Below are positions 1 through 5,676 of a stretch of DNA of 5,676 nt, in pieces. Below the pieces are notes generated by a model that was not told the origin of the DNA, ran no database searches, and was given only the letters and a program-made list of their open reading frames with translations. Location of the stretch: contig JACXTO010000042.1 in assembly GCA_016919565.1 (NCBI GenBank), positions 1 through 5,676 on the forward strand, given 5' to 3'. The position numbers were made by a program, and so were the translations under genes. The DNA is from Methanomassiliicoccaceae archaeon. Its GTDB lineage: Archaea > Thermoplasmatota > Thermoplasmata > Methanomassiliicoccales > UBA472. Each line of letters opens with the position of its first letter. The first letter of the stretch is position 1.

Positions 1-780
1 CTTCACGTGAGCGCTGATCGTCGCTTGCACCGAATTGAATAGATCCTGCGAGATTATCGGCTCGTGGGTGCTCTGGACCAGGAACCCGTCCCAGCGCCTG
101 AAGCCAGCATAGGCTGGATTATGGAGCAGGTGGCTGATCGACCATTTCGTCCAGGCACAACCGCGGCGGGTCAGGATCTCCGCTGCGTTCAATGATCGCG
201 CGATCTCTTCCATCCTCTCTCCCGCGGAATAGCGCGAGAATATCTGGCGGACGGTCGTTGCCTCTTCCGGCACGATCGCAAGGTCGTTCTCTTGGATGCG
301 GTAACCGAAAGGCGGATTGAAGCCCAGCAGTCCGGGGGAGTTCTCGGCCTTATGCGCCATTCCCATGTACGTACGTTCCCCGATCTGTTCGCTCTCCAGT
401 TGCGCGATCCTCTGAATGATGTCGACGACGAATCGGCCCACTGCTGTCGATGTGTCCAAGGATTCGTTCATGCTGGTGAACTTCTTGCCCCACTTCTCGA
501 GGTTCTCCATCATGATCATGAAGTTCTTGCTGTTACGGTGGATACGGTCCATCTTCATGACCAGTATCACGTCCCACTTCGATCTCTCGTCCATCATCCT
601 CTGGTATGCCGGCCTCCGGGTGTTCCGACCCGAGTGGCCATTCTCTTCATAGAACTCGGCCAATTCCCACCCCTGGGCCTCGCAATAGGCGAGCAAACGT
701 TCCTTCTGCGCTTCCAGGGAGTACCCCTCTCTGGCCTGGTCCTCGGTCGACACCCTGGTGTAGATCGCAACCCTAACCAT
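1..780 (-). CDS. Serine recombinase (resolvase/invertase catalytic domain plus recombinase domain), 3' end outside the window
   Basis: This open frame reads from ATG at 780 to the window edge without a stop, giving 260 codons of a partial protein. It would cut and rejoin DNA through a covalent 5'-phosphoserine intermediate. Residues 1-140 are a resolvase catalytic domain: the start reads VRVAIYTRVSTEDQ, with nucleophile Ser11 beside Arg9, and MDRIHR supplies Asp78, Arg79 and Arg82. The long helix follows (IIQRIAQLESEQIGER). Residues about 150-255 match the DNA-binding recombinase domain of large serine recombinases (GFNPPFGY; then HNPAYAGFRRWDG near 220-232). Any zinc-ribbon or coiled-coil end would lie beyond the edge. 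The start is supported by AGAGGGG at 791-797, ten bases upstream, and by alignment with its neighbour. It overlaps that gene by 8 bases, and by eye more than half of the aligned residues are identical, highest in the catalytic domain. The family assignment is secure; the DNA target is unknown. Confidence 0.93.
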   Translation of the reverse strand, partial: MVRVAIYTRVSTEDQAREGYSLEAQKERLLAYCEAQGWELAEFYEENGHSGRNTRRPAYQRMMDERSKWDVILVMKMDRIHRNSKNFMIMMENLEKWGKKFTSMNESLDTSTAVGRFVVDIIQRIAQLESEQIGERTYMGMAHKAENSPGLLGFNPPFGYRIQENDLAIVPEEATTVRQIFSRYSAGERMEEIARSLNAAEILTRRGCAWTKWSISHLLHNPAYAGFRRWDGFLVQSTHEPIISQDLFNSVQATISAHVK

Positions 781-1606
781 TGGACATCGACCCCTCTGGC
801 TGGATGAACGAATTAGTTCCGCCTGAGGATCTTAGGCGACCTTGGATGGCCGCCTGCACGTGATTGTAAGTGTCGATCGAAATTATCGGCACGTGATGGC
901 TCTTACGGAGAACTCCGTCCCAGCGCACGTAGCCGCAGTAAAGAGGATTATGAAGGATGTTCGACACCGCTTCCTTGCTCCAGCCAGTCCCCTTCTTGCT
1001 GTTGACATTATTGGCGTCAAGGTGACTTGCGATGTCCTGCATGGAGAGGCCATTCAGGTATAGCTCATGAATAGTCTGGACCACCTCGGCCTCGGACTCG
1101 ATCACGCTCAGGGACCGGTCCTGATAGAGGTAACCGAACGGCTGCCCGAACCCCAGATACCCAGCCCCTTTCCTCGCCTTCTGGGTCATGCCCACCTTGA
1201 CCCTCTCTCCGATCTGCTCGCTCTCGAGCTGGGCGATGCGCTGGATGGTGTCCATGACGAACCGGCCTATGGCCGTGGTGGTATCGAAGGCCTCCTGCAT
1301 GGAATTGAACTCCTTCTTCCAGGCGTTCAACGAGTCCATCATCTGGGCGAAATTGCGGCTGTTTCGATGGATTCGGTCCATCTTAAGGACCACGAGGACG
1401 TCCCATTTTTCCTTCTCATCCATCATGCGCTGGTAGGCAGGCCTCTTGACGTCCCTGCCGCTGAAGCCCTCGTCCACGTATTGAGAGGCGTTCTGCCAGT
1501 TCCGTGCCTTGCAGTATGCGTTCAGGCGCTTCAGCTGGGCAGGTATGCTGAACCCTTCCTTCGCCTGGTCCTCCGTGGACACCCTAGCATAAATGGCTGC
1601 TCGCAT
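773..1606 (-). CDS. Short serine recombinase, 277 aa, without a zinc-ribbon C-terminus
   Basis: This is a complete serine site-specific recombinase. The catalytic domain (about residues 1-140) starts RAAIYARVSTEDQ, with nucleophile Ser10 and Arg8, and has Asp77, Arg78 and Arg81 in MDRIHR, so the active site looks intact. The long helix (about 115-140) leads into a recombinase DNA-binding domain at about 150-255 (GFGQPFGY; TGWS at 207-210; HNPLYCGYVRWDG at 219-231). Large serine recombinases usually run 450-700 residues with a Cys-rich zinc ribbon and coiled coil. This one ends with a low-complexity tail (SSGGTNSFIQPEGSMSNG) that has no cysteines. ATG at 1606 is favoured because it gives the canonical N-terminus and has GAAGGGG at 1614-1620, seven bases upstream. 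The TAG stop lies inside the start of the next recombinase gene. It may be a naturally compact recombinase, a half of a two-protein system, or an old truncation. The intact active site argues against simple decay. Confidence 0.93.
   Translation of the reverse strand: MRAAIYARVSTEDQAKEGFSIPAQLKRLNAYCKARNWQNASQYVDEGFSGRDVKRPAYQRMMDEKEKWDVLVVLKMDRIHRNSRNFAQMMDSLNAWKKEFNSMQEAFDTTTAIGRFVMDTIQRIAQLESEQIGERVKVGMTQKARKGAGYLGFGQPFGYLYQDRSLSVIESEAEVVQTIHELYLNGLSMQDIASHLDANNVNSKKGTGWSKEAVSNILHNPLYCGYVRWDGVLRKSHHVPIISIDTYNHVQAAIQGRLRSSGGTNSFIQPEGSMSNG
791..797 (-). promoter_or_regulatory. Shine-Dalgarno for the second recombinase, inside the first gene
   Basis: AGAGGGG on the minus strand lies within the last codons of the upstream recombinase gene, ten bases before ATG 780. 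With the 8-base gene overlap this fits translational coupling, in which ribosomes finishing the first gene restart on the second. Confidence 0.5.
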
Positions 1607-1613
1607 GGCAAGG

Positions 1614-1620
1614 CCCCTTC
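1614..1620 (-). promoter_or_regulatory. Shine-Dalgarno for the first recombinase
   Basis: GAAGGGG on the minus strand sits seven bases before ATG 1606. It supports that start, which also matches the conserved N-terminus of the family. Confidence 0.6.
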
Positions 1621-1658
1621 ACTCTGGCCTGTCCAGCTTTGGTTCCCATCCCTTGGCT

Positions 1659-1668
1659 GACAGCTGTC
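1659..1668. promoter_or_regulatory. Perfect palindrome between recombinase TATA and predicted start site
   Basis: GACAGCTGTC is a perfect 10-bp inverted repeat four bases downstream of the candidate TATA box. A protein bound there could block transcription initiation, so it is a candidate operator. It could equally be a binding site for the recombinases themselves. Both readings rest only on symmetry and position. Confidence 0.35.
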
Positions 1669-1671
1669 TGA

Positions 1672-1680
1672 CATTATATT
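1672..1680 (-). promoter_or_regulatory. Candidate TATA box of the recombinase operon
   Basis: Minus-strand AATATAATG lies about 70 bases upstream of ATG 1606. Archaeal start sites usually fall about 25 bases downstream of the TATA centre, which would place this one near 1650 with a leader of about 45 bases containing the Shine-Dalgarno. Other AT-rich stretches nearby (for example the GATTATAC around 1732-1739) could serve instead. Confidence 0.4.
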
Positions 1681-1769
1681 CGTTCATATTAAAACTGTTG
1701 CTTGGCCTCCCGTTTGCGAAGCGTCCGAACAGTATAATCGTTATTATTCACGCAACATTCGTATATTAC

Positions 1770-1785
1770 TTTAATATTATACATT
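1770..1785 (+). promoter_or_regulatory. Candidate TATA region for the OB-fold gene
   Basis: TTTAATATTATACATT would place transcription start near 1802 and leave about 30 bases of leader. An alternative is CTTTATC at 1801-1807, which would start transcription within a few bases of ATG 1834. Because no clear Shine-Dalgarno precedes that ATG, a leaderless or near-leaderless transcript is plausible. Confidence 0.35.
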
Positions 1786-1833
1786 CATGCTAATCCTCAA
1801 CTTTATCACTGTTTAGGATATGTTTCCGTAGGC

Positions 1834-2259
1834 ATGTGTCCCGAGGAACTGGAGTCCAAGATCTCCGAACTGAAGAAGGAGTTCGGGGGGCTCTTGGACG
1901 ATGAGATCCTAAGGCGCATCGCATTCGAAGAAAGAGGATTAACAATGCCAGCTCCAAAAAAGACTGTCGCGGAGCTAAAGGACCGCGAAGAGATATCGAT
2001 TGAACTAGAAGTCACAAAGATCGCAGATATCAAAGAGTTCGAGAAGAGAACCGGCGGTCGTGGAAGGGTTCGCAACCTCAATGTGCGCGATGAATCAGGC
2101 AATTGCCGCCTGGCGCTGTGGGATGATGATGTGGACCTGGTGGAGAAGATGGACCTCCAGGTCGGGACCAAGTTGTCATGCTCAGATTGCTTCGTTAAGA
2201 AGACGGACTTCGGGACTGACATCACCAAGGGCAAGAACGGAAAGATCGATAAAATCTAA
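1834..2259 (+). CDS. Small single-OB-fold protein, RPA-like ssDNA-binding
   Basis: This 141-residue protein has a charged helical N-terminus (about 1-36, ending DDEILRRIAFEERG) that resembles the helical leader of archaeal replication protein A subunits. A Pro/Lys linker follows (MPAPKK), then one OB-fold at about 53-141. The OB-fold signature is the run GRVRNLNVRDESGNCRLALW at 77-96, the typical strand-turn-strand of RPA-type nucleic-acid-binding domains, followed by DLQVGT and a closing strand near 120-141. Replicative archaeal RPA usually has further OB-folds or a zinc finger; here there is only one domain. Cys116 and Cys119 form a CSDC pair that could be structural. The likely role is binding single-stranded DNA in repair, replication or recombination. 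ATG 1834 is the first usable start, because the ATG at 1820 meets a stop after two codons. The gene is divergent from the recombinases and ends at its own terminator-like hairpin. The fold is well supported; the specific role is inferred. Confidence 0.88.
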   Translation: MCPEELESKISELKKEFGGLLDDEILRRIAFEERGLTMPAPKKTVAELKDREEISIELEVTKIADIKEFEKRTGGRGRVRNLNVRDESGNCRLALWDDDVDLVEKMDLQVGTKLSCSDCFVKKTDFGTDITKGKNGKIDKI

Positions 2260-2269
2260 ACCTCTAAAT

Positions 2270-2329
2270 AGATTAGCTGTTAAAGCAAGCAGCTAATCTT
2301 ATTATGAATTTTTCAAACTTTCATTTTTA
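2270..2329 (+). terminator. Hairpin plus T-rich tract after the OB-fold gene
   Basis: A perfect 10-bp stem begins 11 bases after the stop codon: AGATTAGCTG at 2270-2279 pairs with CAGCTAATCT at 2290-2299. One G-T and one A-T pair can extend it inward to a 6-base loop. T-rich DNA follows, including runs of five T at 2308-2312 and 2323-2327. Archaeal termination depends mainly on the T-rich tract, so the stem may instead protect the mRNA 3' end. The remainder of the gap to 2465 shows no gene or clear structure. Confidence 0.7.
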
Positions 2330-2465
2330 CATTTACATTCGACCAACTAGTAGTGTGCAAAATTGGCATCAACCTGACACCATGTCGGCTGGCACTCGAT
2401 CAGAACCCTTGCTGCCTGTGGAGTTCTTCAGATAAAAGGAAACGGAAAGGGTTTGCCGCATCTGT

Positions 2466-3800
2466 CTACTTCTTCCTCTTGACCACGACCACGGCGATGA
2501 TAGCAGCTACCAGGACGACCGCTGCGATCAAGCCGATGATCAGAATGTTGTCGAGGATCAAGCCGCCGATGCCATCGTCGTTGCCTGACCCAGAGAGGTC
2601 AGTTTGATACGAAGAGATGGCCGCGATGTTCAGCTCGGCGGTCTCAGTGGCTACTGGCTCCATGTCCAGATCCGCTTCGGGCATTGAGATCTCGTCGAGT
2701 TCGTCGGGAAGATCGAGCCCATCCATCGAGGCTGTGGCACTCGTCAGGAAGCTCACATCATCGGAGTAGTAGAACTTCCCCTCGCCATCGTTCACCGTGA
2801 CCTCAAAGACATCGACCTCGTTGTAGACTGGTAGGGTGACAAGATCAACGCCAGTGCATTCCATCGTCGCGTTGACATATTGAGTGATCGGTTCCAGGGT
2901 TCCATTGGTTATCTTGGGATCGCCCTCAGTTGATAGCTTGCTGAAATCGATCGGGAAGTCTGTGATGCCAGCGTTCTGCAACATCTCGTTGTCGAACAGC
3001 ATCTCCTCTTCCGAGGAGGACAGCCCATTGATGTCCAGGTGGCCGCTCAATCCCCCGGTTACAGTGGCCAGGGAGCTGACGGTCCAGTTGCTGCCATAGG
3101 TCAGGGGGAACTCGATCACGTTCAGATACGGGGAGAATTCTACTCCCAAATCCAGCACGATGCTGAGATCAAGGTCGAAATTGATGTTCTTGTAGGAATA
3201 GGTCGTGCTCATGTCGGACCAGTTGAATTTCTGTTCCGGCATGTTGATCAAATCGAACGAGGCGATCGCGCTGGCGCTGTTGGTGGTATCGATGCTCTTG
3301 ATCGCCATGGTTGCCTTCTCGAACACGACTGTTATTTCCGAGACGTACGCCATGTCGATCGTCGCGTCCAGCGAGATTGTCATGCTGGCGTTCGGATAGT
3401 ACATATCGCCCCAGGCCCTGGTCCCCGCGACAGGCATATTGCCGGTCACCTGGATGTTCGCCTCGGCATTGAACCGGGCGGCGAACCTGGATTCGACCAC
3501 GTACTCCGACACCGTGGCCTCCGTGACCTCTACGATTGACCAAGCGCTGGCTGAAGCCTGCACCTGGAACTCGTCGAGGCTGGCGGATCCCGTCATGTTT
3601 TCAAGCATCTGTTGGATATCGTCCAATTGTTCCGAGAACTCTGTGTCGAGGTCGATGGACTTGCCCATCGCCCAGGAATCGCCATCGTTCCATGTCGGAG
3701 CGTTGGCGGTTGGCGACACGGCGGCGGCGGTCGGTGCGAAAAGGGCACAGAACATCAAAGCCGCCACGATTGCAATCGCAGTTGTGATACTGGTCTTCAC
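2466..3800 (-). CDS. Secreted, membrane-anchored surface protein of unknown function
   Basis: This 444-residue protein has a Sec-type signal peptide (Lys2, hydrophobic core about 8-22, then APTAAA with cleavage likely near residue 27). The long extracellular part is acidic and rich in Ser, Thr and beta-strand-like stretches. Near its start, TWNDGDSWAMG (36-46) resembles a Trp-x-x-Gly-Asp-x-Trp motif that I associate with secreted proteins of related archaea; that is memory, not a search. Six N-glycosylation sequons are visible (Asn68, 137, 193, 238, 299, 310). A flexible SGSGNDDGIGG linker (403-413) precedes one membrane helix at about 414-440, and the protein ends KRKK. The body should therefore face outside with the tail in the cytoplasm. 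The GTG start is chosen because AGGAGGG stands seven bases upstream and gives the signal peptide; an ATG in another frame at 3807 abuts that site and is less likely. No catalytic motif is recognised. It could be an envelope or cell-surface component. Confidence 0.88.
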   Translation of the reverse strand: MKTSITTAIAIVAALMFCALFAPTAAAVSPTANAPTWNDGDSWAMGKSIDLDTEFSEQLDDIQQMLENMTGSASLDEFQVQASASAWSIVEVTEATVSEYVVESRFAARFNAEANIQVTGNMPVAGTRAWGDMYYPNASMTISLDATIDMAYVSEITVVFEKATMAIKSIDTTNSASAIASFDLINMPEQKFNWSDMSTTYSYKNINFDLDLSIVLDLGVEFSPYLNVIEFPLTYGSNWTVSSLATVTGGLSGHLDINGLSSSEEEMLFDNEMLQNAGITDFPIDFSKLSTEGDPKITNGTLEPITQYVNATMECTGVDLVTLPVYNEVDVFEVTVNDGEGKFYYSDDVSFLTSATASMDGLDLPDELDEISMPEADLDMEPVATETAELNIAAISSYQTDLSGSGNDDGIGGLILDNILIIGLIAAVVLVAAIIAVVVVKRKK

Positions 3801-3807
3801 TATTCAT

Positions 3808-3814
3808 CCCTCCT
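3808..3814 (-). promoter_or_regulatory. Strong Shine-Dalgarno that fixes a GTG start
   Basis: AGGAGGG on the minus strand is seven bases before GTG 3800. It directly abuts the out-of-frame ATG at 3807, which leaves no spacer for that start. This spacing decides in favour of GTG for the surface protein. Confidence 0.75.
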
Positions 3815-3841
3815 AATTGATCATTAACAATGAATACCTGG

Positions 3842-3849
3842 TTATAGAG
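3842..3849 (-). promoter_or_regulatory. Candidate TATA box of the surface protein gene
   Basis: Minus-strand CTCTATAA lies about 45 bases upstream of the GTG. It would place transcription start near 3820 with a leader of about 20 bases that includes the Shine-Dalgarno. The match to the archaeal TATA consensus is only moderate. Confidence 0.35.
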
Positions 3850-3880
3850 ATTGCCGTCTGGAAATCGGAAATGAGTCGAG

Positions 3881-3921
3881 AAAAATCAAGAATGGAAGAG
3901 ATTGATGGAAAGGGTTTTTCC
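3881..3921 (-). terminator. Possible 3' end signal of the thermosome gene
   Basis: Downstream of the thermosome stop, a weak 5-bp stem (GGAAA at 3917-3921 to TTTCC at 3907-3911 on the minus strand) is followed by pyrimidine-rich DNA and a run of five T at 3881-3885. Archaeal termination often occurs in such T-rich stretches. The hairpin is short and may be incidental. Confidence 0.3.
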
Positions 3922-3937
3922 GGTATGATCGCGGCGC

Positions 3938-5599
3938 TTACATCATTCCAGGCATGCCGCCCATTCCTGGGGGCATCCCGCCCTGTCCGCCCTGGGGTCC
4001 GGGTGGGGCTTTCCTGGATGCAATGACGTCGTCGATCCTCAGGATCATGTTCGCGACCTCGAAGGCGGACTTTATCGCCTGGGTCTTTACCCTGAGCGGC
4101 TCGATGACGTTCTCCTTTAACATGTCGATCGGCTTGCCGTCGGTCAGGTCCAGTCCCATGTTCTTGTTGGCCTTCTTGCCCTCGTGGACCGACTTCAGCT
4201 TGATGACTACATCCATCGAGTCCAATCCGGCGTTCTCTGCCAATACCCAGGGGATTACTTCCATGGCTTGGGCGAACGCCTCGATGGCCAGTTGCTCCCT
4301 GCCGCCGACGCTCGATGCGTACGAGGCGAGCCTTAGTGAGAGCTCGATCTCCGGGGCTCCGCCACCTGGCACTGCCTTCCCGTCCTCGATGGTGATCCCG
4401 ACCACGCGCAATGCGTCGTGCATCGCCCGGTCGACCTCTTCGATCACGTGCTCGGTTCCGCCACGGATCATGAGGGTGATGGCCTTCGGGTTCTTGCAGC
4501 CGGTGATGTAGGTCATATCGTCATCGCCGATCTTCTGCTCCTCGACCATCGCGGCGAATCCCAGGTCAGTCGACTCCATCTCGTTGAGGTTGCCGATGAT
4601 CTTCCCGCCGGTGGCCTTGGCCAGCTTCTCCATGTCGCTCTCCTTCAAGCGGCGGCAGCCGTAGATGCCCTGCTTGGCCATGTAGTGCTGGACCAGGTCG
4701 TCGATGCCCTTCTGGCAGAACACGACCGTCGCTCCGATCTGCTTCAGTTTGTCGACCATCCCCTTCAGCGAGGACTCCTCTTCATCCAGGAATGCCTGCA
4801 TGGAGGCTGGGTCGCGGATCTGGATCTTAGCCTCGACCTCGGTCTTCTTGATCTCGAGCGCGGCCGAGAGCAATGCGATCTTGGCGTTCTTCACCTGCTT
4901 CGGCATCCTCGGGTGCACGCGCTCCTTGTCGATGACGATGCCTTCGATGACGTGGGTGTCAGCGATGCTGCCACCGGTCTTCTTCTCCACCTTGATGTTG
5001 TCGACATCGATCTCGTACTTGCCGTTCTTCTTCTCCGCGATCGCCTTCACGGCCTTCACGGAGATATCGGCGAGGAATTCGCGCTGCCCGCCGACGCTTT
5101 TGCCAGTCATCGCGGTACTGGCGATCTTCTTGAGCAAGGCCTCGTTCTCGAACTTAACTGGTATGGCGATAGTGTCCAGGATCTCGATCGCCTTGGCGGC
5201 GGCCATTCCATAGCCGTTCGCCAGGATGGTCGGGTGGATGTTCTGCTCGATCAGGCTCTCGGCCTTCTTGAGCAGCTCTCCAGCGATCACGACCGAGGTG
5301 GTGGTGCCATCCCCGCATTCGTTGTCCTGGGTCTTCGCGACCTCGACGACCATCTTGGCCGCGGGGTGCTGGACGTCGATCTCCTTCAAAATTGTGACTC
5401 CGTCGTTCGTGATGACAACGTCACCCAACGAGTCCACGAGCATCTTATCCATGCCCTTCGGACCCAGTGTCGAGCGCACTGCATCGGCGACGGCGCGGGC
5501 GGCGGCGATGTTATTCGTCTGCGCCTCCCTGTTCTTCGCCCTCTCTGTGCCCTCCCTGAGCACGATGATGGGCTGTTGGCCATTCATTGCGTATGCCAT
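3938..5599 (-). CDS. Thermosome subunit (group II archaeal chaperonin)
   Basis: The product is an ATP-dependent folding chaperone that forms a cytoplasmic double ring with a built-in lid. From ATG 5599 it has 553 residues, the usual family length. Numbered from there, the equatorial ATP-site motifs are [12 protein letters not shown] (45-56), NDGVTILKE (65-73) and GDGTTT (96-101, with catalytic-type Asp97); PGGGAPE follows at 411-417. The intermediate and apical domains span roughly 145-405, with the lid protrusion expected near 240-280. The C-terminus is a Gly-Met-rich tail ([17 protein letters not shown]). ATG 5599 is preferred because GGTG lies six bases upstream and the TATA box predicts transcription starting near 5612. 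The frame can extend to GTG 5617, but that codon would lie at or before the start site. ATG 5587 ([10 protein letters not shown]) matches the start of other thermosomes as I recall them. Archaeal genomes often carry several paralogues, so alpha or beta cannot be assigned here. Confidence 0.97.
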   Translation of the reverse strand: MAYAMNGQQPIIVLREGTERAKNREAQTNNIAAARAVADAVRSTLGPKGMDKMLVDSLGDVVITNDGVTILKEIDVQHPAAKMVVEVAKTQDNECGDGTTTSVVIAGELLKKAESLIEQNIHPTILANGYGMAAAKAIEILDTIAIPVKFENEALLKKIASTAMTGKSVGGQREFLADISVKAVKAIAEKKNGKYEIDVDNIKVEKKTGGSIADTHVIEGIVIDKERVHPRMPKQVKNAKIALLSAALEIKKTEVEAKIQIRDPASMQAFLDEEESSLKGMVDKLKQIGATVVFCQKGIDDLVQHYMAKQGIYGCRRLKESDMEKLAKATGGKIIGNLNEMESTDLGFAAMVEEQKIGDDDMTYITGCKNPKAITLMIRGGTEHVIEEVDRAMHDALRVVGITIEDGKAVPGGGAPEIELSLRLASYASSVGGREQLAIEAFAQAMEVIPWVLAENAGLDSMDVVIKLKSVHEGKKANKNMGLDLTDGKPIDMLKENVIEPLRVKTQAIKSAFEVANMILRIDDVIASRKAPPGPQGGQGGMPPGMGGMPGMM

Positions 5600-5606
5600 A
5601 GTAAAC

Positions 5607-5620
5607 ACCGTTGCCACGGT
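5607..5620. repeat. Inverted repeat at the thermosome transcription start
   Basis: ACCGT (5607-5611) and ACGGT (5616-5620) form perfect 5-bp arms around TGCC. They cover the predicted transcription start. A heat-shock regulator could bind here, since archaeal chaperonin genes are commonly controlled at this position, but the element does not match any archaeal operator I know. Confidence 0.35.
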
Positions 5621-5633
5621 ATTTTTATGCTTC

Positions 5634-5648
5634 TATATAAAGCTTACG
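5634..5648 (-). promoter_or_regulatory. BRE/TATA promoter of the thermosome gene
   Basis: Minus-strand CGTAAGC (5642-5648) directly followed by TTTATATA (5634-5641) is a near-consensus archaeal BRE plus TATA box. Transcription should start near 5612, giving a short leader of about 13 bases before ATG 5599. Confidence 0.8.
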
Positions 5649-5676
5649 TGTACCGCGCACTAATGGACATAGCGCA

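Noticed and set aside
773..775. TAG read as pyrrolysine, or recoding to fuse the two recombinases
   Set aside because: Readthrough would continue in the wrong frame for the second recombinase, and fusion would need a frameshift with no slippery site seen. The overlap and internal Shine-Dalgarno fit reinitiation.
292..1660. Plus-strand open frames opposite the two recombinase genes
   Set aside because: The opposite strand encodes proteins with complete catalytic motifs, and these frames show no family features.
1806..2234. Minus-strand frame of 142 codons opposite the OB-fold gene
   Set aside because: The product is a Ser-rich low-complexity shadow, while the plus strand encodes a clear OB-fold.
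1789..2298. GCTAATC copies flanking the OB-fold gene as a target-site duplication
   Set aside because: Only seven bases match, in AT-rich DNA, and the second copy is part of the terminator stem.
2330..2465. Possible small RNA or tRNA in the convergent gap
   Set aside because: No cloverleaf, long stem or promoter could be traced; only tiny 4-5 bp stems are present.
2466..2468. TAG of the surface protein read through as pyrrolysine
   Set aside because: The protein already ends in a membrane helix and a basic KRKK tail, a natural terminus.
3601..3807. ATG 3807 frame at the start of the surface protein gene
   Set aside because: The Shine-Dalgarno abuts this ATG with no spacer, and the product lacks the signal peptide. 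GTG 3800 fits both.
3954..5663. Long plus-strand open frames opposite the thermosome gene
   Set aside because: They mirror a highly conserved GC-rich gene, have no recognisable domain or promoter, and are explained by antisense codon bias.

Overview
The window looks archaeal. The main evidence is a full-length group II chaperonin (thermosome) subunit with a Gly-Met-rich tail, transcribed from a textbook archaeal BRE/TATA promoter. A single OB-fold protein of the archaeal RPA type and a secreted protein with a C-terminal membrane anchor and several N-glycosylation sequons agree with this. The protein style and the GC-rich genes with AT-rich intergenic DNA suggest a euryarchaeon, possibly of the Thermoplasmatota / Methanomassiliicoccales type. 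That placement is a guess from sequence style, not a phylogeny.

Layout from left to right. At 1-1606, on the minus strand, are two paralogous serine recombinase genes in tandem. The upstream one (773-1606) is complete but short. Its stop codon overlaps the start of the second, which runs off the left edge still open at codon 260. An AT-rich divergent promoter region follows (about 1607-1833), with a perfect 10-bp palindrome just downstream of the recombinase TATA candidate. On the plus strand, 1834-2259 encodes a small RPA-like single-stranded-DNA-binding protein, followed by a strong hairpin and T-rich tract (2270-2329). The rest of the convergent gap up to 2465 shows no gene. On the minus strand are then a signal-peptide/TM-anchored surface protein of unknown function (2466-3800) and the thermosome gene (3938-5599), each with its own promoter candidate. 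The right edge (5650-5676) shows no feature.

The recombinase pair is the accessory-looking part. The overlap suggests translational coupling, so the two proteins may be made together and could act together, as CcrA and CcrB do in staphylococcal cassettes. The neighbouring ssDNA-binding protein is divergently transcribed and may or may not belong to the same element. The thermosome is a core housekeeping gene. No target site, attachment site, terminal repeat, RNA gene or CRISPR array could be identified in the window.
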